DNA of 64,000 nucleotides from positions 1,207,501-1,271,500 of the forward strand of contig JAIGNY010001194.1 of NCBI GenBank assembly GCA_020152595.1. Reading direction: 5' to 3'. Origin of the DNA: Chiridota heheva. Taxonomy: Eukaryota > Echinodermata > Holothuroidea > Apodida > Chiridotidae. How positions within the stretch are numbered: the first letter of the stretch is position 1; each line of letters opens with the position of its first letter. A model generated the notes under the pieces. That model saw nothing but the letters and a program-made list of their open reading frames with translations, was not told where the DNA came from and did not search any database. The position numbers and the translations under genes were made by a program. Shown here piece after piece: positions 59,201 through 64,000 of the stretch.

Positions 59201-61019
59201 AGCTTCAAACTTGAATTTCTTTTTAACGGAATAAGATTTTTTAAATGCTTTTTTCACCATTTTGTTTCTTTCGAAGTCCTCTTTCATATAAGATGCACAT
59301 GCTTAACCCATAAACTAATACTTTAAAGTAAATACTAATATCTCCAAAGAATAAAAATATGGATATTTCTTTACGCAGGGGTCGAAATTTAAAAATTTTG
59401 CCACAGTTCTACAGAACAGTACTTTTTCAAATCATACTGTTGCGGATCATGTTTCACTGTTCCAACTTTTTTGCTGATAACAGGACAAATTCCTTCTTCA
59501 AAATGGGCTTAATGTACAACTACTTGATTGGTTAATATGTGCAAATATTAATGTCTGTTATTAGTATTTACATGATGTAGCACCCAGTTGCAGAAAGTCA
59601 TACACGTGACGCAGTCTTACATGTATGTATTCATGATTGATTGTATTGGCAATTGCAGGCAAGGTGGGAAAAACAATTCTCACTGGAAGAAATTACTTTA
59701 ATGATAATCTTGTTTAACAACTTTTTTTCAAGCCTAAAACAAGTTATTGATCATTCATTGCTTGTGAAAAGAACACTGTTCTACCAAAACACTGATGTTC
59801 GAAAATTCACTCTTCCTGCCTAAAAAGCACTGTTCTTGGAACAGCGGAAGTGGCAAAACCGACCCCTGTTCACGAGTTCACATTGTCCCTCTATTACAGA
59901 AGATGATTAACCTATAAACCCATCCTTTAAAAATGCTCTCGAACAAAAAGTGAGGGCGTCTTTTTATGTCAAGGGAATTTTGATATAACACAGGTCTAAT
60001 TTTGATACTTATATGTCGTTGATACATTACATAAGTATTTATAAAAATAATTATGATTGATTTGTTTATTTGTACAAAAGGTTTCCAGTACCATCATGTG
60101 CACGATAAGTGTGTTAGAATATTCTTGAGACCCAAGAAAAAATGACTGCACTTTTCAGCTGCCAGCTGCCTCTCAACTTGAAGGACAAGATGATCAAAAA
60201 AAGCTCCTTCCTAACTGCACCAAAATGCATTTTCCAACTCAAGGATGATGAAAATACAAATGTCATACAAACTGGGAAGTTCTTCAAACCTCTTTCAAGA
60301 CATACATTACTAACACCTGACAGTTTGTTTGTTTGGTGAGGTTTACACTAAGGTTCAAAAATAAAATAATTGGGGAGAGAGGGTAGGAGTGTGTACATTT
60401 TTTTTTGGGGGGGGGAGGGTTAAAAAAAAGGGGGAGGGAAACATTTCTCTTTGGGAAAAAAATAGGCCAAAAATTTGGTTGAAAAATGACAAAATTTGGC
60501 TGAGAAATGCCCAAATTTGCCTGGAAAATGCCCAAATTTGCCTGGAAAATGCCCAAATTTGCCTGGAAAATGCCCAAATTTGCCTGGAAAATGCCCAAAT
60601 TTGCCTGGAAAATGCCAAATTTGACATTTCTCAGCCATTTTTTGTTTTGCAGGAATTTCCCCCTTTTAATTATTTTTGAGTGAAAATTTGATGATATGTG
60701 CAGAAATCCCGCACCTTAACGTGAACATTGAATCACACCACGACAATTATGGTCAAACTGTGCCAGAGATATTAAATTATGTCAGATCAGAGGTTTGAAG
60801 AGATAGGGGAAATAGTGTAGAGCACCTGACAGAAACCTTCACTCTTGCTTTCATTTTGTTCCCATGGCAACCAAACTTCTTACCTGAGGATGAGTCTGAG
60901 GTATCGTTGACATCCTGTTTCTCCCGTCCCTCTGCCTTCATCTGTTCAAGGTATGCATCGTGTTTGCCCTCATCGTCAGAGTCAAAGAGTTCGTCGTAGT
61001 TCATGCTCACCTTCTCATT
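50126..61019 (-). CDS. SSRP1 (FACT complex subunit), 3' portion, five exons
   Basis: SSRP1 pairs with SPT16 to form FACT, which loosens and rebuilds nucleosomes during transcription and replication in the nucleus. Five minus-strand exons, 61019-60884, 58080-58035, 56270-56051, 53851-53596 and 50276-50126, have AG/GT borders and phases that join without loss, apart from one frameshift in the fourth. In order they encode NYDELFDSDDEGKHDAYLEQ-type acidic linker, DEDFNPGE, DSNAEP and a Glu/Lys-rich stretch, an HMG box (DKPKRPSTAFMLFLNAQRP...), and a Ser/Lys tail with DFKSKEYISSEDSSDD. This order matches animal SSRP1. The N-terminal and PH-like domains lie beyond the right edge. The terminal exon was not found to the left of 50126. 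Introns are 1.8-3.3 kb and full of repeats. Confidence 0.93.
50335..50640. repeat. Compound microsatellite in an SSRP1 intron
   Basis: A-rich and TA runs pass into AAT/TAG, then ACC/CCA/ACT trinucleotide tracts, then AAC/AAT. The sequence is almost free of G for 300 bp on the plus strand. Open frames reading Asn/Ile/His repeats or Tyr/Trp/Cys repeats here are artefacts. Confidence 0.95.
52290..52690. repeat. Degenerate ~22-bp array, CCAACCCATCCTGTTCCACATG type, in an SSRP1 intron
   Basis: The best units are at 52495-52600, with a period near 22. The motif resembles the 24-bp ATGGCATCCCACCCTATGTCC satellite with two bases lost, and the flanks differ from those of copies A and C. It is more decayed than the other arrays. 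Confidence 0.8.
52915..53130. repeat. ~135-bp direct duplication in an SSRP1 intron
   Basis: TTGTTATGCAAATAGCCTAATTAACATGCACAC at 52947 onward resembles TTGCTATGCAAATAAGCTAATTAGTATGCACAC at 53093 onward, each followed by a GATCATTTG block. It contains octamer-like ATGCAAAT sequences, which are probably coincidental. Confidence 0.6.
53596..53851 (-). CDS. SSRP1 exon: HMG box, one-base frameshift
   Basis: 256 nt, acceptor ATTTTAG, donor GTAAGG. It encodes a Lys-rich lead, then DKPKRPSTAFMLFLNAQRP, IKEKYPDIPVSEVAKKG, and in the next frame EMWQALEDQSEWKEQAEKAK and YKEAMEEYKLTH. These are the three helices of an HMG box, which binds and bends DNA. The frame breaks at a run of five C on the plus strand (53701-53705). 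With six, the box is continuous and the exon phase (0 in, 2 out) fits its neighbours. Confidence 0.92.
54675..55100. mobile_element. Diverged relative of the hAT-like element at 59376
   Basis: Starts CAGGGGTCAAAATGC and shares, in order, ATACTGTT + GATCA, CACTGTT, CAGGACAAATTCCTTC and ATGATGT...CATCCAGTTGCA with 59376-59640. Interior homology fades near 55100. I see no right terminus. Confidence 0.6.
55098..55350. repeat. ~205-bp direct duplication, SSRP1 intron
   Basis: GAAAGGTTACAATTTCTGAGATAGACACCAAATGTTTTCTTACCA at 55107 onward recurs as GGAAAGGTTACAAGAGTCTGAGATGGACATC and so on at 55303 onward. The segment with AACACCTCAGACAAAAGG (55279) matches ACACCTCAAAAAA after the SINE at 55972. 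The block thus gives an uninterrupted paralogue of the SINE insertion site. Confidence 0.65.
55365..55560. repeat. 22-bp minisatellite, core CACAAATGAGAGGCTCATGAAC
   Basis: About nine units with small variation (AATGAGAGGCTAATGAATCA, AATAAGAGGCTCATGAGTCA). It lies in the SSRP1 intron between the HMG-box exon and the acidic exon. Confidence 0.95.
55643..55972 (-). mobile_element. tRNA-derived SINE with 18-bp target duplication
   Basis: On the minus strand the head is GGCATTGAGGTGCAGTGGTT...GGTTTGATTTCCAACC, with RNA polymerase III A-box-like (TGCAGTGGTTTAGGAG) and B-box-like (GGTTTGATTTCC) elements. The body holds CAGTCCATTCATCTGTAAAATGAG, reminiscent of CORE-type SINE domains, and there is an A-rich tail at 55685-55697. 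The identical AGAGCCAACCAGAAATAA lies at 55625-55642 and 55973-55990. About 43 bp separate the A tail from the left duplicate, so the 3' end extends past the tail or carries extra sequence. It lies in an SSRP1 intron, in the gene's own orientation. Confidence 0.85.
56051..56270 (-). CDS. SSRP1 exon: acidic to basic transition
   Basis: 220 nt, acceptor TATTCTACAG, donor GTTTGA (weaker than the others). It encodes YDSNAEPSFSSDSDYNPEEA, then a Ser/Gly/Asp stretch, then a Lys/Glu/Arg run ending PQKRTK in phase 0. The first 21 or so bases and the acceptor are repeated about ten more times in the intron immediately upstream (56271-57280). Confidence 0.93.
56255..57280 (-). repeat. 99-bp array duplicating an SSRP1 splice acceptor and exon start
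   Basis: About eleven units. In minus-strand sense each reads GGTATTCTACAG or GGTATTCTTCAG, then GTACGACAGTAATGCAGAGCC, then intron-like ATTATTGTTCCTTTAGTAAT...CTAAATGCATTGTG. The acceptor-proximal point recurs at about 56270, 56369, 56468 and so on. The unit nearest the exon is open and in frame with exon 56270-56051. The third has GAG changed to TAG. 57101-56523 is one open stretch of 192 codons spanning six units, because 99 is 33 codons. Two units have lost an A (near 56530 and 57123), shifting frame. Whether upstream acceptors are used is unknown. Confidence 0.95.
57455..57662. repeat. (GTAT)n microsatellite, SSRP1 intron
   Basis: Tetranucleotide ATGT/TATG repeats with interruptions (TTTGTATG, ACATTTATAATG). 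The segment TATGTACATTTATAATG occurs at both 57589 and 57652, showing an internal duplication. The Tyr/Val/Cys/Met and Thr/Tyr/Ile/His frames here are artefacts. Confidence 0.97.
58035..58080 (-). CDS. SSRP1 microexon (46 nt): EDFNPGESDSEVDE
   Basis: Acceptor CGATCAG, donor GTAAGTATG. Its 46 nt take one base from the previous exon and leave two for the next, encoding DEDFNPGESDSEVDE. It matches the FNPGE motif of other SSRP1 proteins. It is too short to appear as an open frame by itself. Confidence 0.92.
58442..59116. mobile_element. MITE family 1 variant copy in an SSRP1 intron (~675 bp)
   Basis: Starts CGGATTAGTTCAGTGGTCA, holds ATGAAAGAGGACTTCAAAAG, ACATCACAACTAGTTTGATT and ATATCTCCTTGACTAAATAA, and ends CCCTGAACTAATCCTT before TTAA (59117-59120). 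It carries extra sequence after the left end (58460-58555) and a central TTGGCGTCTTCATCCTCACA segment. Confidence 0.82.
59121..59322. mobile_element. Half copy of the MITE family 1 variant
   Basis: Begins CAATTGTGAAGAATGTGATG with GAAGACGCCAACTT, the inverse of the centre of the preceding copy, then runs through ACGGAATAAGATTTTTTAAA and AAGTCCTCTTTCATATAAGA to AAACTAATACT before TTAA. It shares its left TTAA with the right end of the neighbouring element. Confidence 0.8.
59376..59868. mobile_element. hAT-like non-autonomous element (493 bp)
   Basis: The ends CAGGGGTCGAAATTT and AAAACCGACCCCTG are inverted repeats with the CAGGGGTCG-type terminus common in hAT elements. The flanks TTTACG and TTCACG are similar but do not give a clean 8-bp duplication. 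Interior GAACAGT and ACTGTTC motifs recur near both ends. A diverged relative is at 54675. Confidence 0.75.
60478..60622. repeat. 20-bp minisatellite, SSRP1 intron
   Basis: About seven units of AAATGCCCAAATTTGCCTGG, the last six almost identical, which implies recent expansion. It is preceded by a G-run and A-rich stretch at 60400-60470. Three minus-strand frames stay open across it; these are artefacts. Confidence 0.95.
60884..61019 (-). CDS. SSRP1 exon: acidic linker after the middle domain
   Basis: 136 nt, preceded by TTTTTCCAG and followed by GTAAG. It starts in phase 0 with NEKVSMNYDELFDSDDEGKH and ends in phase 1 after SDSSS; the split codon becomes Asp. The D/E-rich segment with HDAYLEQMKAEG is the hallmark SSRP1 motif following the histone-binding middle domain. 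Confidence 0.93.
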
Positions 61020-61119
61020 CTGGAAAAAGGTATGAATGATATTATGGATTCAGGATCAATGGACAGGTTAATATGGATTCAGGATCTATGGACAGGTGCC
61101 AATAACTTCATTAGAAGAA

Positions 61120-61262
61120 ATAGTATTAATAAGAAACAGTTTGGCAGGCTTTATAGAATCCAAAACACTACAGCAAGACTAGTGAGTCTTACCAAAGTAG
61201 GTGCCCATATTTCCTTTTTCTTACAGGATTTACACTGGTTGCCAATAAACCTTTACAGGTTT
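61120..61262 (+). pseudogene. LINE reverse-transcriptase fragment (CR1/L2/Rex-like)
   Basis: The plus strand reads NKKQFGRLYRIQNTTARLVS, then FFLQDLHWLPINLYR. The QN-x2-ARLV and LHWLP motifs at this spacing mark the C-terminal part of CR1/L2-type LINE polymerases. It is cut at both ends: the left runs into GGACAGGT repeats, the right into MITE family 6. It is antisense to SSRP1, about 100 bp upstream of exon 61019-60884. Confidence 0.8.
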
Positions 61263-61264
61263 CC

Positions 61265-61660
61265 AAATAGGCCACGCCCACCATAGCAACATGGTAGGTA
61301 GGTGGGGCAAACAAACCTCAAATCTGCAATCGTGCATTACCAATGAGTTGACATTTAGATGTTCACGAGGCCTGCCGCAAGCTTTGATTCATTTATAGTA
61401 CTTCTCCTGATCTTTAGAGTTTTTAGCAAATAGAATAAACAAAATTCAGTTTGCTAACTGTTCTGAGTAAGAGCAATCAGATTAACAAAGCCTGCAGCAG
61501 GCCCCTAAGCGCAATTTTTGTTCACCATTTTGCCCTCACTCTGTGTGAAATTTGTTTTGTATAGTAAATTGCATTGACTACATGTGTGCGTGCCACTAGC
61601 TAGCTAGCTGTATTGTACCAGTACCGCATAGGATGTTTGCCCCAACTTAGTTATGCAGAT
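61265..61660. mobile_element. MITE family 6, inverted copy
   Basis: Reverse orientation of 35745-36155. It starts GCCACGCCCACCATAGCAAC and ends TGTTTGCCCCAACTTAGTTA + TGCAGATTTTGT. Shared interior blocks include AACAAAATTCAGTTTGCTAAC and GCGCAATTTTTGTTCACCA. The 24-bp satellite begins immediately after its end. Confidence 0.82.
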
Positions 61661-61661
61661 T

Positions 61662-62390
61662 TTGTCCCACATGGCATTCCACTATATCTCCCACATGGCA
61701 TTCCACCATACAATATGTCTCAAATGGCATTCCACCATATGTCCCACTTGGCATTCCACCATATGTCCCACTTGGCATTCCACCATATGTCCCACATGGC
61801 ACCCAACCCTATGACCCACATGGCATCCCACCCTGTGTCCCATATGGATCCTATCCTACATGTATGTCCCACATTAATCCAACCATATGTACCACATGAC
61901 ATCCCTCCTATGTCCCCATGGCTTCCCTCCGTGTCCCACATGGCATCTCTCCTTAAGTCCCCCATGGCATCCTACCGCATGTCCCACATCAGTGGCTTCC
62001 CACCTGATGTCCCACATGGCATTCCAAATTATGTTCCACATTGGATCCCACTTTATGTCCCAATGACATCTTACTTTATATCCCACATAGCATCACATCC
62101 CATGTCCCCATGGCCTCCTACAATATGTCCCACATAGCCTCCTACCCTATGTCACACATCGCATCCCAACCTATGTCACACTCTGTGTTACTCGTGGCAC
62201 CTCACCCCATGTCCCACATGGCATCCCACCCCATGTCCCACATAACATCCCATGTCCTACATGACATCACATCCCGTGGCATTCCACCCTATGTCCTGCA
62301 TGGCATTCCACCATATATCCTACATGGCATTCCTCTTTGTTCCACATGGCATACCACCCCATGTCCCACATGACATCCCAAAGGCTCCAT
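61662..62390. repeat. 24-bp satellite array, copy C
   Basis: About 30 units of the same consensus as 3655-4500, including shared odd units (TCAGTGGCTTCCCACCTGAT; CACACTCTGTGTTACTCGTGG) in the same order. The arrays therefore descend from one ancestral array rather than independent expansion. The long frame here is an artefact of the period being a multiple of three. Confidence 0.95.
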
Positions 62391-63098
62391 ACGAAGTCTC
62401 ATCCTAGCTATCACAGTCCCTGATTGAGCATACTATGTATGAAAGTGTCAGTTTATATAATAACTTATATGCAAATGAGTTGTTGAATAAGAAAAAAGGT
62501 GTCAAATAATTATGCCCTTGGTGTATACCACATGGTATATATCATATCAAATATCCCGCATAGGGATGCCATGTCCCCACATGGCATCCCTCCCTATGTC
62601 CATATGCAGTCACATCCAGTCACACTCCCTGACTGAGCATACTAAATAAAAAAGTCTGGTCGGTTCATATACTGTAGCAACTTTATGCAAATGACCACAA
62701 TAATAAAGGCAGAGTTTAATAATCATACTTGATACAACTGTTGGTGCCTAAATATTTTGAAGAATTTTAAGGATTTTAAATCTAGTGCTACGAGAGAAAG
62801 ATGCTTGAGGATCTTTGAAGAATATTGGAAAATTATATCATTTTACAGTTATCTTCTAAGGAAATATCAAATGTCTTGTAGACTTTTTAAGGAAACTAGT
62901 CTTCAATCTGTCATAAGTGTCTATGAAAAACTTCAACATTTTTTAAAGGAAATTCTAACCTTCTGTAAGAATATCTAAAGAAACTTTTAACTTTTTCTGA
63001 GGAACTCTGAAGAAACTTTAACATTTTCTGAGGAATTCTCAAAAAACGAAATCGCCATTACACAGGTTTGCATTATGCTTCGCATGCTCACCAATAAT
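62391..63098. repeat. Satellite-bearing dispersed repeat, copy C
   Basis: Right flank of the array. It is collinear with 4501-4600 and with 47290-48112 (copy B), including AAGGATTTTAAATCTAGTGC, TATCAAATGTCTTGTAGACT and repeated TCTGAGGAACTCTGAAGAAAC units. It ends ATCGCCATTACACAGG...GCTTCGCATGC. Confidence 0.85.
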
Positions 63099-64000
63099 AA
63101 ATATGTTATTAACCATGAAAGTAGCAAAAAATTGGTCAAATTCGTTAAAAATTGAAGATTTTACAGCAGTTAGAATTTTACAGCCTCATTATACTACATT
63201 ATGCAAAGTTCTATTTAAAGTTCTTATTGTTTCTCAATCCTTTACCAAGTTTCTTTGAATGGGGACAGTTAGTTACGACCAAGAGGTTCTGAATCTCCGC
63301 CATAACCTCAATAAATATTAAGCCGAGAAAACAAGTCTTAGTCTTTGTCTAATCTCGTATTGCTCAATTTAAAAGACTTAAAATCATAGCTGTTTCCTGC
63401 AACTTGACATTATTCTTGATCTTTTTGTATTTCTTGAATGCTTCCTCAGGTGCTTTGCAATCATTTACAAAAGGCACTTGATAAATATACATACATTGCT
63501 GAGGGAGCATCACACACAGGAAGGGAGATGTAAAATGTAATTATGCTGACATGATAATTATCACAATATCTCTTTTCCCACGACATGCAATATCCCTCTT
63601 AACACATATCACGTATGTTCTATTTCCAATGTAACAGTTTAAATAATATTTGGTTTCCTCCAGAAATTGGTTGATATTGCCTTTTGAAAGTGAAATAAAT
63701 GACAATGAATACGTTTCTGAGTGTTTTCTTTCTCATATTCAATATCAAATCCACCCAAAATAAATTATGGGGAGTAAGGAGGAGGGGGGAGGAGGGGAAT
63801 TCTCACAAAAAATATTGTTTGCTTGTTTGTTTGATGAGAGTTTAACGGCACCACAACAGCAAAGGTCAAATTGTGCCTGAGAGGTTAGATCATTTCAGAG
63901 GTAGGAAGGAGAGTAAACAGGGGGAAATTGAGAGAAATACGAGAACTAAAAGCCAACAAGCTGAGATCGAGAGAGGAGGTATTTGGGTGAAAACAAAAAT
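63099..64000. other. Non-coding, presumably SSRP1 intron
   Basis: Upstream of the first SSRP1 exon seen, so probably intron. 63100-63330 matches parts of 32990-33200 and 33885-33940 (GACCAAGAGGTT, ATATTAAGCCGAGAAAACAAG). It has purine-rich ends near 63775-63800 and 63900-63975. I saw no SSRP1 middle-domain exon here. Confidence 0.45.

Noticed and set aside
60960..61286. Single 108-codon plus-strand protein
   Set aside because: Its first third is the antisense of an SSRP1 exon, and only the last ~45 codons are LINE-derived; it is a chance fusion frame.
61613..62373. 174- and 110-codon open frames on the plus strand
   Set aside because: Same 24-bp satellite artefact as copy A.

Overview
This window is animal (metazoan) nuclear DNA. 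It is AT-rich and gene-poor, and is dominated by interspersed repeats and minisatellites. Spliced exons with GT/AG borders, a tRNA-derived SINE, non-LTR (LINE) reverse-transcriptase remnants and many non-autonomous DNA transposons (MITEs) rule out a prokaryote, plasmid or virus. The repeat mix would suit a marine invertebrate such as a deuterostome, but that is a guess.

The one gene I recognise with confidence lies on the minus strand between 61019 and 50126. It is the 3' part of SSRP1, the HMG-box subunit of the FACT histone chaperone. Five exons (61019-60884, 58080-58035, 56270-56051, 53851-53596, 50276-50126) join with compatible phases and encode the acidic linker, the basic region, the HMG box and most of the Ser/Lys-rich tail. 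Earlier exons lie beyond the right edge. I could not find the last coding exon. The HMG-box exon is one G short in a homopolymer, which breaks the frame. A second real coding signal is a THAP-type zinc finger on the plus strand (41390-41652), also broken by what looks like a one-base homopolymer deficit. Two weaker coding candidates are given at 16809-17042 and 46839-47135.

The most unusual structure is in SSRP1. About eleven tandem copies of a 99-bp (33-codon) unit lie immediately upstream of exon 56270-56051. Each copy carries a duplicate of that exon's 3' splice site and its first seven or so codons. The copy next to the exon is open and in frame with it, so use of its acceptor would insert exactly 33 residues.

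Layout: 1-5 kb holds local duplications, a hAT-like MITE with an 8-bp target duplication, a 16-bp minisatellite and a 24-bp satellite. 5-16 kb holds tandem blocks split by a fold-back element, other inverted-repeat elements and a perfect hairpin. 17-27 kb holds 700-800-bp tandem duplications carrying TTAA-flanked MITEs and a 36-bp minisatellite. 27-41 kb holds 20-22-bp and ~150-bp arrays and more MITEs. 41-50 kb holds the THAP exon, a MITE whose terminal repeat has grown into an array, a MITE nested in a MITE, and a LINE 3' end. 50-61 kb is SSRP1 with repeat-filled introns. 61-64 kb holds a LINE fragment, a second 24-bp satellite and its host repeat.

At least four MITE families with unrelated interiors share the same end signature: TTAA followed by AGGA or AGAA. 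Paralogous repeat units supply an internal empty site that supports a TTAA target duplication. No rRNA, canonical tRNA gene, CRISPR array or prokaryotic operon was seen.
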